Assembly: GCF_026342015.1 (NCBI RefSeq) | Contig: NZ_JAPENL010000001.1 | Span: forward strand, 2,170,001 to 2,234,000 | Reading direction: 5' to 3' | DNA length: 64,000 nucleotides | Origin: Micromonospora lupini | Lineage (GTDB): Bacteria; Actinomycetota; Actinomycetes; Mycobacteriales; Micromonosporaceae | Shown here: piece by piece, positions 1 through 8,666 of the stretch | Numbering within the stretch: position 1 is the stretch's first letter | Layout of the letters: each line of letters begins with the position of its first letter | Program-made: the position numbers and the translations under genes | The notes under the pieces: generated by a model | What the model was told of the DNA's origin: nothing | What the model saw: the letters and a program-made list of their open reading frames with translations, nothing else | Databases searched by the model: none

Positions 1-1
1 C

Positions 2-808
2 GCCGCGGCGGCCAGCGCCGTCGGCTACCACCTGGTGCTCTCGCCGGTCGGCGGCGGCAACCTCGACGACCTGCGGCGGCTGGCAAGCCAGCGGATGCTC
101 GACGGCGTCGTGTTGATGGAGGTGCAGCTCGCCGACGAGCGGGTCAGCGTGCTCCAGGAGGCGGGCGTGCCGCTGGTGCTGATCGGGCGCACCGGCGACA
201 CCACAGGGCTCTCCTACGTCGACATCGACTTCGAACAGACCGTGCGGGAGGCAGTCGCGCACCTGGTCGGCCTGGGGCACCGTCGGATCGTCTACGTCAA
301 CCACTCGGCGGCCACGCTTGCCAGCGGCTACGGTCCCGCGTTGCGGACCCGGGACGCGTTCGTCTCCGCGATGAGCGGGCACGGCCTGGAGCCGGTCATG
401 ATCCCGGCCGAGGACAGCGCCGCCGGCGGACGGGCCGCCCTTGCTGCCGCGCTCGCGCGGACGCCGGAGCTGACCGCCGTGCTGGCGATGAACGAGACCG
501 CGATCTTCGGCATCCTCGGCGAGCTGACCGGGCGGGGGCTGTCGGTGCCCGGCGACGTCTCGGTCGTCTCGATGGTCACCTCGCCACAGGTCGCCGAGCT
601 GGCCACCCCGGCGCTGACCGCGATGACGTCGCCCGGGTCGACCCTGGGCCGGATCGCGATCGAGGCGCTTGTGCGTCACCTGGACGGGCGTGGCAACGAG
701 CGCCACCAGCAACTGCTGCCGTGCGCGCTGGAGATCCGGGGATCGACCGCCGAGCCACGACGGCAGGCCCCGGCCAGCGCCGAACCGTCTCCGACGAGCG
801 GAGGCTGA
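2..808 (+). CDS. LacI-family transcriptional regulator, C-terminal part (5' truncated by window edge)
   Basis: The reading frame is open from the first bases, so the N-terminal helix-turn-helix lies outside the window. What remains is the periplasmic-binding-protein-like effector domain typical of LacI/GalR regulators: a segment around 'DGVVLMEVQ', the 'GLGHRRIVYVN' helix-strand unit, the 'AVLAMNE' strand that lines the sugar pocket, and 'GLSVPGDVSVVSM' near the end. Such proteins repress sugar operons and release DNA when the inducer binds. It sits 85 bp upstream of a sugar ABC transporter and two glycosidases on the same strand, so it is probably their local regulator; this is inference from position. 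No LacI-type palindromic operator was recognised between 809 and 893. Confidence 0.9.
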   Translation, partial: AAAASAVGYHLVLSPVGGGNLDDLRRLASQRMLDGVVLMEVQLADERVSVLQEAGVPLVLIGRTGDTTGLSYVDIDFEQTVREAVAHLVGLGHRRIVYVNHSAATLASGYGPALRTRDAFVSAMSGHGLEPVMIPAEDSAAGGRAALAAALARTPELTAVLAMNETAIFGILGELTGRGLSVPGDVSVVSMVTSPQVAELATPALTAMTSPGSTLGRIAIEALVRHLDGRGNERHQQLLPCALEIRGSTAEPRRQAPASAEPSPTSGG

Positions 809-893
809 CCAGCCAAAACGGCCCGCCGCCGCGCGGCAACGCGACGACGGACCCAGTGAAGTACCGGCTCGATACTCAACGAGGAGGATAGCA

Positions 894-2198
894 ATGCAGC
901 GATTCCGCCGGATCGTCGCGGCGCTCGCCCTGGCGGCGACCGCGACGACAACCGTGGCCGCGTGCGGCGGCGGCGAGAGCGAGGACGACAGCGGGGCCAA
1001 GACCCTCAAGCTCTGGCACTACGAGGGCGAGAACAGCGCGATGGGGGTCGGCTGGAACCGGGCGATCGAGATCTTCAAGGCCGAGCACCCCGGCGTCGAG
1101 GTGCGCTTCGAGCGCAAGGCGTTCGAGCAGATCCAGCAGAACGCCGGCATGATCATCAACTCGTCCGAGGGCCCGGACATCATGGAGTACAACAAGGGCA
1201 ACGCGACGGCCGGCCTGCTGTCGTCGCAGGGTCTGCTCACCGATCTGAGCACCGAGGCCGACAAGCGTGGCTGGGCCGGCAAGCTCAGCCCCAGCCTGCA
1301 GACCACCGCCCGGTACAGCGACAAGGGCGTGATGGGATCGGGCAAGTGGTTCGGCGTGCCGAACTACGGCGAGTACGTCACGGTCTACTACAACAAGGAC
1401 CTGTTCGAGCGAAATGGCGTCAAGGTGCCGACAAACATGGCCGAGATGACCGCCGCGATGGACACCTTCGTCGGCAAGGGCGTCACGCCGCTCGGCATGG
1501 CCGGCGCCGAGTACCCGGCCGGGCAGCTCTTCTACCAGTTGGCGCTCTCCAGGGCCGACCGGCAGTTCGTCGACAACTACCAGCTCTACAAGAACCCGGT
1601 CGACTTCACGGCGGACCCGCTGAAGTACGGCGCGGACACCTTCGCCGAGTGGGTCCGTAAGGGCTACGTGGCCAAGAACTCGGCGAGCCTCAAGGCCGAG
1701 GACATGGGCACCGCGTTCATCGCCGGCAAGACCCCGATGATCGTTTCGGGCAGCTGGTGGTACGGCCGGTTCAAGACCGAGATGAAGGCCAACTGGGACA
1801 CCTTCCTCTTCCCCGGCAACACCCTGCACGCCGGCTCGTCGGGCAACATCTGGGTGGTCCCGGAGAACAGCAAGGCCAAGAGCCTGGCGTACGACTTCAT
1901 CGACATCACCCTGCGTCCGGAGATCCAGGACCTGATCGGCAACAACGGTGGTGTCCCGGTCGCCGCTGACGCGTCGAAGATCAGCGACCCGAAGGACCGC
2001 AAGCTGATCGAGGACTTCAACACGGTAAGCAAGCAGGACGGCCTGGCCTTCTACCCGGACTGGCCGGTGCCCGGCTACTACGACGTGCTCGTCGGTGGCT
2101 TCCAGGGCCTGATCAACGGGTCGAAGTCCCCCGACCAGGTGCTCGACACGATCGCCAAGCCGTACGCCGACGGCGTCAAGGAGATCACCGGCAAGTGA
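894..2198 (+). CDS. Sugar ABC transporter substrate-binding lipoprotein (CUT1 family)
   Basis: This extracytoplasmic lipoprotein captures an oligosaccharide and hands it to the two permeases encoded next. The start ATG follows a strong GAGGAGGA ribosome site. Residues 1-23 form a lipoprotein signal peptide with the lipobox VAAC, so Cys24 would be lipidated. The mature part has the family-1 solute-binding fold: 'LKLWHYEGEN' at the N-terminus, 'GKWFGVPNYGEYVTVYYNKDLFE' spread over the hinge region, and a W-rich 'GSWWYGRF' ligand loop. Its 434 residues are normal for the family. No ATPase gene follows, so the importer presumably borrows a shared MsiK-type ATPase. The substrate is inferred from the downstream alpha-xylosidase and beta-glucosidase, not from the protein itself. 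Confidence 0.92.
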   Translation: MQRFRRIVAALALAATATTTVAACGGGESEDDSGAKTLKLWHYEGENSAMGVGWNRAIEIFKAEHPGVEVRFERKAFEQIQQNAGMIINSSEGPDIMEYNKGNATAGLLSSQGLLTDLSTEADKRGWAGKLSPSLQTTARYSDKGVMGSGKWFGVPNYGEYVTVYYNKDLFERNGVKVPTNMAEMTAAMDTFVGKGVTPLGMAGAEYPAGQLFYQLALSRADRQFVDNYQLYKNPVDFTADPLKYGADTFAEWVRKGYVAKNSASLKAEDMGTAFIAGKTPMIVSGSWWYGRFKTEMKANWDTFLFPGNTLHAGSSGNIWVVPENSKAKSLAYDFIDITLRPEIQDLIGNNGGVPVAADASKISDPKDRKLIEDFNTVSKQDGLAFYPDWPVPGYYDVLVGGFQGLINGSKSPDQVLDTIAKPYADGVKEITGK

Positions 2199-2265
2199 CA
2201 CGGCGAGCGGCGGGCACGACAGGCACGACAGGCGTGCCCGCCCGCTCCACCGGGAAGGATCTTCC

Positions 2266-3237
2266 ATGGCAGTCTCCGAGACCGTCGCCGCCACCTCCCC
2301 GACGGCAACGACACCCACCCCGCGCACGCCCCGCCGCGCACCGCGCGGCCGCAACGCGGCGTACTGGCTCTACCTGCTCCCCGGAGCGGTGCTGTTCGTC
2401 CTGGTCATCGGCGCTCCGCTCGTCGGCACCGTCTACCTGTCGCTGACGAAGTGGTCCGGGATCGGCGACCCCACCTTCGTGGGGTTCGACAACTACCAAC
2501 GGCTGCTGCACGACGACGTGTTCTGGGCGTCGTTCCGCAACACCGTGGCGATGATCGTCGCGATGGTGGTGGTGCCCACAGTGCTCGGGCTGCTGCTCGC
2601 CTCGGTGCTGTTCGACGTCATCGGGCGTCGGTTCAAGCCGCGTACCGCCGCCGCGCTGCGGGCCGCGTTCTACCTGCCGCAGGTGCTGCCCGTGGTGGTG
2701 GCCGGCATCGTCTGGGGTTGGATCCTGCGCCCCGACGGCGCGTTCAACAGCCTGCTCGACGCGGTCGGCCTCGGCGCGCTGCGCCACGACTGGCTCGGCG
2801 ACCCGGGTACGGCCCTGCCGGCAGTCATGGCGGTGATGATCTGGGTGCAGATCGGCTACCCGGTCGTCGTGTTCATGGCGGCGTTGCAGCGGGTCGACCC
2901 GGAGCTGTACGAGGCGGCCGAGGTCGACGGCGCGAACTGGTTGCACCGGTTCCGGGCGATCACCCTCCCGCAGATCCGGCCGGAGACCTTCGTGGTGGCC
3001 CTGACCTGCACCATCGCCGCGTTGAAGGTGTTCGGGCCGATCTTCGCGCTCACCCGGGGTGGCCCGGAGAACGCCACGAACGTGCCGTCGTACTTCGCGT
3101 ACTACACGTTCTTCAAGAAGCTCCAGGTCGGCTACGGCTCCGCGATCTCCACAGTGCTGACGCTGATCATCGTCGTGGTGGCCGCGGTCTTCATCGGGAT
3201 GCAGGCGCGCAGCGAGCGCCGGGACCGGGGGTTCTGA
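2266..3237 (+). CDS. Sugar ABC transporter permease, MalF-type
   Basis: Inner-membrane subunit of the importer. After a charged, proline-rich N-terminal tail (about 30 residues) there are six predicted membrane segments, the first around 'YWLYLLPGAVLFVLVIGAPL'. The cytoplasmic EAA loop that contacts the ATPase starts near residue 216 as EAAEVDGANWLHRF and ends ITLPQIRP, which matches the family. The start ATG has GGGAAGGA upstream. The gene lies 67 bp after the binding protein and one base before the second permease, so the three are one operon. Confidence 0.93.
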   Translation: MAVSETVAATSPTATTPTPRTPRRAPRGRNAAYWLYLLPGAVLFVLVIGAPLVGTVYLSLTKWSGIGDPTFVGFDNYQRLLHDDVFWASFRNTVAMIVAMVVVPTVLGLLLASVLFDVIGRRFKPRTAAALRAAFYLPQVLPVVVAGIVWGWILRPDGAFNSLLDAVGLGALRHDWLGDPGTALPAVMAVMIWVQIGYPVVVFMAALQRVDPELYEAAEVDGANWLHRFRAITLPQIRPETFVVALTCTIAALKVFGPIFALTRGGPENATNVPSYFAYYTFFKKLQVGYGSAISTVLTLIIVVVAAVFIGMQARSERRDRGF

Positions 3238-3238
3238 C

Positions 3239-4114
3239 ATGGCCGTCACGCTCACGCCAGTACCGGTGCACCGGCCGGTACGCGACAGGCACCACCGCGG
3301 CGTCAGCCGCTGGGTCGTGCTCGTCCTGGTCACCCTCGGCGCGCTCGTCATGCTGGTGCCGTTCGCGTTCATGCTGCTCAACGCGTTCAAGTCGCCCGGC
3401 GACTACTCGTCGGGCGGGCCGCTGAGCTGGCCGACGGAGTTCTACACCAAGGGTCTGCGGACGTACTGGACCGCTGTGAACTTCCCCCTCAAGCTGTGGA
3501 ACTCCGCGCTCATCGCCGGCTCGGTGGCGGTGCTCGGCGTCGTCGTGTCCCTGCTCAACGCATACGCCCTGGGCATCGGCCGGGTCCGCGGCCGGCTGTG
3601 GATCGTCGGGTTGTTCCTGCTGGCCAACATGCTGCCGCAGGAGGCGCTGATCTACCCGCTCTACTACGTGGCCAAGGAGGTCGGGCTCTACAACACCCGA
3701 CTCGCGGTGATCATCATCTTCACGGTGATCCAGAGCGCGTTCGGCACGTACCTGCTCGCCTCGGTGCTGGGCACGTTCCCGCGTTCGCTGCTGGAGGCTG
3801 CCGCGCTCGACGGCGCCGGCAAGTGGACGGTGCTGTGGCGGGTGGTCTTCCCCAACCTGCGGCCCACCCTCGCCGTGCTGCTCATCTTCTTCTTCATCTG
3901 GACCTGGAACGAGTTCCTCATCCCGCTTGTCATGCTCATCGACAACCAGACGCAGACCATCCCGGTCGCGCTGGCGTCGTTGCAGGGCGACCGGCTGATG
4001 GACGCCCCGACGACAAACGCCGGCGCGTTGATCAGCCTGGTGCCGGCCATCCTCTTCTTCCTCATCTTCCAGCGCACCCTGGCGCGCGGCATCACGGCAG
4101 GAGCCGAGAAGTGA
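3239..4114 (+). CDS. Sugar ABC transporter permease, MalG-type
   Basis: Second membrane subunit of the importer, 291 residues with six predicted helices. The EAA loop begins near residue 186 (EAAALDGAGKWTVLWR, then VVFPNLRP). The C-terminal 'TNAGALISLVPAILFFLIFQ' segment and the final 'ITAGAEK' are typical of MalG-like subunits of CUT1 systems. Its ATG begins one base after the stop of the MalF-type gene, and its own TGA overlaps the GTG of the alpha-xylosidase in GTGA, so translation of the three genes is probably coupled. Confidence 0.93.
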   Translation: MAVTLTPVPVHRPVRDRHHRGVSRWVVLVLVTLGALVMLVPFAFMLLNAFKSPGDYSSGGPLSWPTEFYTKGLRTYWTAVNFPLKLWNSALIAGSVAVLGVVVSLLNAYALGIGRVRGRLWIVGLFLLANMLPQEALIYPLYYVAKEVGLYNTRLAVIIIFTVIQSAFGTYLLASVLGTFPRSLLEAAALDGAGKWTVLWRVVFPNLRPTLAVLLIFFFIWTWNEFLIPLVMLIDNQTQTIPVALASLQGDRLMDAPTTNAGALISLVPAILFFLIFQRTLARGITAGAEK

Positions 4115-6351
4115 AGTTCACCGACGGGTACTGGCAACTGCGCCCGGGGGTACGCGTGCTGCGCCCCGGCACAGTCGAATCGGTCGAGCCGGACGACCGC
4201 GGCTTCACCGTCTTCGCGCCTGCCGGTCAGATCACCGGGCGGGGCGACACCCTCAACCGGCCCGTCGTCACCGTCCGGTTCTTCTCCCCCGCCCCCGGCG
4301 TCGTCGGGGTGACAATCGGCCACCACAGCGGCGGACTGCCCCGCGAGCCGCACTTCGGGCTGAGCACCGACGAGGAGCACCCGGTCACCGTCGACATCAC
4401 AGGCATCACCGCGTCGCTCACCACAGGCGAGCTGACCGCCCGGGTCGCGCTCATCGACGGCTGGCGGGTCGAGTTCCTGCACGGCGACCGGTTGCTCACC
4501 GCGTCCACCGCGCGCAGCGTCGGCATCGTCACCGACGGCGAGGGCCGCCGGCACGTGCACGAGCGGCTCGCCCTCGGCGTCGGCGAGACGGTGTACGGGC
4601 TTGGCGAGCGCTTCGGCCCGTTCGTGAAGAACGGCCAGACCGTCGACATCTGGAACGCCGACGGCGGCACCGCGAGCGAGCAGGCGTACAAAAATGTGCC
4701 GTTCTATCTGAGCAGCGCCGGCTACGGGGTCTTCGTGGACCACCCGGAGCACGTGTCGTTCGAGGTCGGCTCGGAGGTCGTGGCGCAGAACCAGTTCAGC
4801 GTCGAGGGTCAGTCCCTGACCTACCACGTCATCGACGGGCCCACCCCGAAGGACGTGCTGCGCCGGTACACGGCGCTGACCGGCCGGCCGGCCCGGGTGC
4901 CCGCCTGGTCGTACGGGCTGTGGCTGTCCACGTCGTTCACCACCTCGTACGACGAGAAGACGGTGACCGAGTTCGTCGACGGGATGGCCGAACGGAACCT
5001 GCCGCTGTCGGTGTTCCACTTCGACTGCTTCTGGATGCGCCAGTTCCACTGGGTCGACTTCGTCTGGGATCCGGCGACCTTCCCCGACCCGGAGGGGATG
5101 CTGCGCCGGCTGCACGAGCGCGACCTGAAGGTGTGCGTCTGGATCAACCCGTACATCGCGCAGCGCTCGTACCTCTTCGAGGAGGGCCGCGAGGCCGGCT
5201 ACCTGGTCCGCAACCCGGACGGGTCGGTCTGGCAGTGGGACAAGTGGCAGGCCGGCATGGCGCTCGTCGACTTCACCAACCCGGACGCGGTCCGCTGGTT
5301 CACCGGCAAGCTCAAGGTCCTGCTGGACATGGGCGTCGACTGCTTCAAGACCGACTTCGGCGAGCGCATCCCGACCGACGTGGTGTGGCACGACGGGTCG
5401 GACCCGCAGCGGATGCACAACTACTACTCGTACCTCTACAACAAGGCCGTCTTCGAGCTGCTGGAGACCGAGCGCGGCGAGGGCGAGGCGGTGGTGTTCG
5501 CCCGCTCGGCCACCACAGGCGGGCAGCAGTTCCCGGTGCACTGGGGCGGCGACTGCGAGTCGACGTTCGTCGCGATGGCCGAGTCGCTGCGCGGCGGGCT
5601 GTCCCTGGCAGCCTCCGGCTTCGGCTACTGGAGCCACGACATCGGCGGCTTCGAGGGCACCCCCGACCCGGCAGTCTTCAAGCGGTGGATCGCGTTCGGC
5701 CTGCTCTCCTCGCACTCCCGGCTGCACGGCTCCGGCTCGTACCGGGTGCCGTGGGCGTACGACGAGGAGGCAGTCGACGTGCTGCGGCACTTCACCCGAC
5801 TCAAGCTCAGCCTGATGCCGTACCTGGCCGCCGCCGCGCAGGAGGCGCACCGCGACGGCATCCCGATGATGCGTCCGATGATCGTGGAGTTCCCGGACGA
5901 CCCGGCCGCGGCGCACCTGGACCGGCAGTACATGCTCGGCGCCGACGTGCTCGTCGCACCCGTGCTCAACGCCGACGGCCAGGTCACCTACTATGTGCCC
6001 GCCGGCACGTGGACGCACCTGGTGACCGGCGCGCAGCTCACCGGCCCGGCCTGGGTCACCGAGAAGCACGAGTTCGACAGCCTTCCGGTGCTCGTCCGGC
6101 CGGGCGCGGTCATTCCGTTCGGGGCGCGCTCCGACCGGCCCGACTACGAGTGGGCGGACGGCGTGCGCCTGTGCCTCTACGCCCCGGCGGAGGGGCAGCG
6201 GCAACGGGTACGGATTCCGTCGCCCGGCGAGGGGCCGGGCGCGGAGTTCGAGGTGAGCTTCCGCGACGGCGTGGCCAGCGCGGAGCTGGTGGCGGGTGAA
6301 TCGTCGGCGTACCACTGCGTGGTCGCCGGGACGGAGGTAGCAGGACGATGA
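4111..6351 (+). CDS. yicI: Alpha-xylosidase, glycoside hydrolase family 31 (YicI-like)
   Basis: Retaining glycosidase that removes alpha-1,6-linked xylose from the non-reducing end of xyloglucan oligosaccharides or isoprimeverose. It has 746 residues, near the length of E. coli YicI. The start is GTG in a GTGA overlap with the permease; the longer open frame upstream is antisense-like sequence over the permease. The catalytic nucleophile is Asp415 in [11 protein letters not shown] and the acid/base is Asp481 in HWGGDC, one residue off the YicI numbering (416/482). The N-terminal beta-sandwich holds 'GLGERFGPF', and the block '[21 protein letters not shown]' follows the acid/base. There is no signal peptide, so it acts in the cytoplasm on imported sugar. 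Other alpha-glycosidase activities of GH31 are possible, but the motif is the xylosidase form. Confidence 0.93.
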   Translation: MKFTDGYWQLRPGVRVLRPGTVESVEPDDRGFTVFAPAGQITGRGDTLNRPVVTVRFFSPAPGVVGVTIGHHSGGLPREPHFGLSTDEEHPVTVDITGITASLTTGELTARVALIDGWRVEFLHGDRLLTASTARSVGIVTDGEGRRHVHERLALGVGETVYGLGERFGPFVKNGQTVDIWNADGGTASEQAYKNVPFYLSSAGYGVFVDHPEHVSFEVGSEVVAQNQFSVEGQSLTYHVIDGPTPKDVLRRYTALTGRPARVPAWSYGLWLSTSFTTSYDEKTVTEFVDGMAERNLPLSVFHFDCFWMRQFHWVDFVWDPATFPDPEGMLRRLHERDLKVCVWINPYIAQRSYLFEEGREAGYLVRNPDGSVWQWDKWQAGMALVDFTNPDAVRWFTGKLKVLLDMGVDCFKTDFGERIPTDVVWHDGSDPQRMHNYYSYLYNKAVFELLETERGEGEAVVFARSATTGGQQFPVHWGGDCESTFVAMAESLRGGLSLAASGFGYWSHDIGGFEGTPDPAVFKRWIAFGLLSSHSRLHGSGSYRVPWAYDEEAVDVLRHFTRLKLSLMPYLAAAAQEAHRDGIPMMRPMIVEFPDDPAAAHLDRQYMLGADVLVAPVLNADGQVTYYVPAGTWTHLVTGAQLTGPAWVTEKHEFDSLPVLVRPGAVIPFGARSDRPDYEWADGVRLCLYAPAEGQRQRVRIPSPGEGPGAEFEVSFRDGVASAELVAGESSAYHCVVAGTEVAGR

Positions 6352-7757
6352 CGGCACGCACCTTTCCGGAGAGCTTCCTCTGGGGTTCGGCCACTGCGGC
6401 GTACCAGATCGAGGGCGCGGCCGCCGAGGACGGCCGCGGGCCGTCCATCTGGGACACCTACAGCCACACCCCTGGGCGGACGCTCAACGGCGACACCGGC
6501 GACGTGGCCGCCGACCACTACCACCGCTGGCCGCAGGACCTCGACCACATCGCCGAGCTGGGCCTGGGCGCGTACCGCTTCTCGATCTCCTGGCCGCGCG
6601 TGCAGCCGGGCGGGTCCGGCCGGTTCAACCAGGCCGGCCTGGACTTCTACTCGCGGCTGGTCGACGGCCTGCTGGAGCGCGGCGTTCGCCCGGTCGCCAC
6701 CATGTACCACTGGGACCTGCCGCAGGAGCTGGAGGACGCCGGTGGGTGGCCGGTGCGGGACACCGCGCTGCGCTTCGAGGAGTACGCGTCGGGGATCGTC
6801 GCCGCGCTCGGTGACCGGGTGCACACCTGGACGACGCTCAACGAGCCGTGGTGCTCGGCGTACCTGGGCTACGGCTCCGGGGTGCACGCGCCGGGGCGGA
6901 CCGAGCCGGCGGCCGCGCTGGCTGCGGTGCACCACCTGAACCTGGCGCACGGCCTGGCCGGCCGGGTGGTCCGGGAGCTGGCCCCGACCGCCGAGCTGTC
7001 GGTGACGCTGAACCTGCACGTGATCCGCCCGGCGTCGGACTCGGCGGTGGACGTCGACGCGGCCCGCCGCATCGACGCGCTGGCGAACCGGGCGTTCCTC
7101 GGCCCGATGCTCAACGGGGCGTACCCGGCCGACCTGCTGGCCGACACCGCGGGGGTCACCGACTGGTCGTTCGTCCGCCAGGGCGACGAGAAGGTCGCCG
7201 CCGTGCCGCTGGACGTGCTGGGCGTCAACTACTACTCGAGCACTCTGGTTCGCGCCTGGGACGGGCACTCGGCCCGCTCGGACGCCGACGGGCACGGCGC
7301 GTCGACGCACTCGCCGTGGGTCGGCGCCGACGACGTCGACTTCCTGCCGCAACCCGGCCCGTACACGGCGATGGGTTGGAACATCGACCCGCCGGCCCTG
7401 ACCGAGCTGCTGCTACGGCTGGGCCGGGAACACCCGGGGCAGCCGCTGATGATCACCGAGAACGGCGCGGCCTTCGACGACGCCGTGGCGGCCGACGGCC
7501 GGATCCACGACGACCTGCGGATCGACTACCTGCGCCGGCACATCTCCGCCGTGGCGGACGCCCGCGAGCAGGGCGTGGACGTGCGGGGTTACTTCGTCTG
7601 GTCGCTGCTCGACAACTTCGAGTGGGGCTACGGCTACGACCGCCGGTTCGGGATCATCCGCGTCGACTACGACACCCAGGAACGCACCTGGAAGGACAGC
7701 GCGCACTGGTATCGGCGGCTCGCCGCCACCGGAGAACTGGACCAGTCGGTGGACTGA
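6348..7757 (+). CDS. Beta-glucosidase, glycoside hydrolase family 1
   Basis: Cytoplasmic retaining beta-glycosidase of 469 residues. The N-terminal signature '[15 protein letters not shown]' is GH1-specific. The acid/base is Glu166 in TLNEPW and the nucleophile is Glu371 in ITENGAA; the C-terminal '[16 protein letters not shown]' block that forms the sugar -1 subsite is intact. The ATG overlaps the TGA of the alpha-xylosidase in ATGA, so the two enzymes are coupled. Together they could alternately strip xylose and glucose from alpha-xylosylated cello-oligosaccharides. This is the last gene of the operon; a long hairpin and a convergent gene follow. Confidence 0.95.
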   Translation: MTARTFPESFLWGSATAAYQIEGAAAEDGRGPSIWDTYSHTPGRTLNGDTGDVAADHYHRWPQDLDHIAELGLGAYRFSISWPRVQPGGSGRFNQAGLDFYSRLVDGLLERGVRPVATMYHWDLPQELEDAGGWPVRDTALRFEEYASGIVAALGDRVHTWTTLNEPWCSAYLGYGSGVHAPGRTEPAAALAAVHHLNLAHGLAGRVVRELAPTAELSVTLNLHVIRPASDSAVDVDAARRIDALANRAFLGPMLNGAYPADLLADTAGVTDWSFVRQGDEKVAAVPLDVLGVNYYSSTLVRAWDGHSARSDADGHGASTHSPWVGADDVDFLPQPGPYTAMGWNIDPPALTELLLRLGREHPGQPLMITENGAAFDDAVAADGRIHDDLRIDYLRRHISAVADAREQGVDVRGYFVWSLLDNFEWGYGYDRRFGIIRVDYDTQERTWKDSAHWYRRLAATGELDQSVD

Positions 7758-7772
7758 CGGCTCCGATCGGGC

Positions 7773-7833
7773 GATCGGTGGCAGTTCAGCAGCGCGCTGC
7801 GCGGCGTGTCGAATTGCTCAGCTGCCACCGATC
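7773..7833. repeat. Intergenic inverted repeat with GATC at the arm ends
   Basis: Arms 7773-7791 and 7815-7833 (19 nt each) pair at 17 of 19 positions around a 23-nt loop. Each arm starts or ends with GATCGGTGGCAG. The element sits between the convergent beta-glucosidase and nucleotidyltransferase genes, where it could end transcription from the left. It has no U tract on the plus strand. It resembles the elements at 20383, 38536, 42737, 44773 and 59054 in design. Confidence 0.75.
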
Positions 7834-7836
7834 ATG

Positions 7837-7870
7837 AAAACCCCAGCGCTCAGACCCCTACGCGCTGGGG
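7837..7870 (-). terminator. Intrinsic terminator of the nucleotidyltransferase gene
   Basis: Read on the minus strand, CCCCAGCG (7870-7863) pairs with CGCTGGGG (7848-7841) and is followed directly by TTTT (7840-7837). The upstream arm is encoded by the last codons of the gene ending at 7850. This GC stem plus short U run is a classical rho-independent form. Confidence 0.6.
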
Positions 7871-8479
7871 CGGGACCGTGAGCCCGTAGAGCGCCATCAG
7901 CTCCGGAGTGTCGACGCGACTGCCGTCGGCAACCGTGTCGCAGGCGATGTCGACGATCTGGTCCTTGTGCGCCAGCAGGTACGGCCGGGCGCCCACGTCG
8001 GCGCTGGCCAGGGTCGCGATGCCGGGCCAGTGCCGGCGGCCGAACAGCATCGGGTAACCGCGCAGCCCGTCGTAGGTGGCGCAGACCAGCACATCCGGGT
8101 ACGGCAGAGCGGCCACCCGGCGGACCGCCGCGGCGGTCAGGCCCGGCATGTCGACGGGCACCACCACCACCGCCTCGATCCCCGCGTCGTCCATGGCGGC
8201 CAGACCGGCGCGGATGGACGAGCCGACCCCGGTGCCCCACGCCTTGTTGATCACAACGGTCGCCTTGCCCAGGTCGGCGGTCTCCCGGACCTGCTCCGCG
8301 GCGGCCCCCAGCACGACCACGATCTGCTCGCAGTCCGCCTCGGTCATCGTGTCGATCATCTGGTTCACCAGGGGCTTCTCACCCTGGTGCAGCAGCGCCT
8401 CGGGCCCGCCGATGCGGCGTCCCCCGCCTGCGGCGATGATCATTCCTGCGATCCGGTTCAGCTGCGCCCCCTCAAGCAC
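7850..8479 (-). CDS. MobA/MocA-like NTP transferase domain protein
   Basis: Nucleotidyltransferase of the GT-A-like fold, about 209 residues. The N-terminal 'IAGMIIAAGGGRRIGGPEALL' region is the nucleotide-binding loop and 'VVVPVDMPGLTAAAVRRV' holds the metal-binding DMP motif, as in MobA, MocA and CoxI-linked cytidylyltransferases. The usual lysine of GGPKALL is glutamate here (GGPEALL), which may change nucleotide or phosphate binding. The start is uncertain: GTG 8479 is used, but CTG 8458 or ATG 8443 are possible and none has a well-placed ribosome site. A role in molybdopterin cofactor maturation is a family inference; an XdhC gene lies far away at 62.5 kb. Confidence 0.8.
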   Translation of the reverse strand: MLEGAQLNRIAGMIIAAGGGRRIGGPEALLHQGEKPLVNQMIDTMTEADCEQIVVVLGAAAEQVRETADLGKATVVINKAWGTGVGSSIRAGLAAMDDAGIEAVVVVPVDMPGLTAAAVRRVAALPYPDVLVCATYDGLRGYPMLFGRRHWPGIATLASADVGARPYLLAHKDQIVDIACDTVADGSRVDTPELMALYGLTVPPQRVGV

Positions 8480-8666
8480 GGGACCGACCGTGACGGCCGG
8501 CCCCCTCCTACGGACACTGCAACGAGGAGGGCCGCGCACGAGTGGCGGGGCAAAAAGGAGAAATAGCGCAACCGTTACACGCCCGGCACCTCCCGGCGCA
8601 GTCTGAGGGGAATGCGCACCGTGCACAGTCGAGCGGCGGCAGCTCCGGCCCGCCCCGGCTCGCCGG

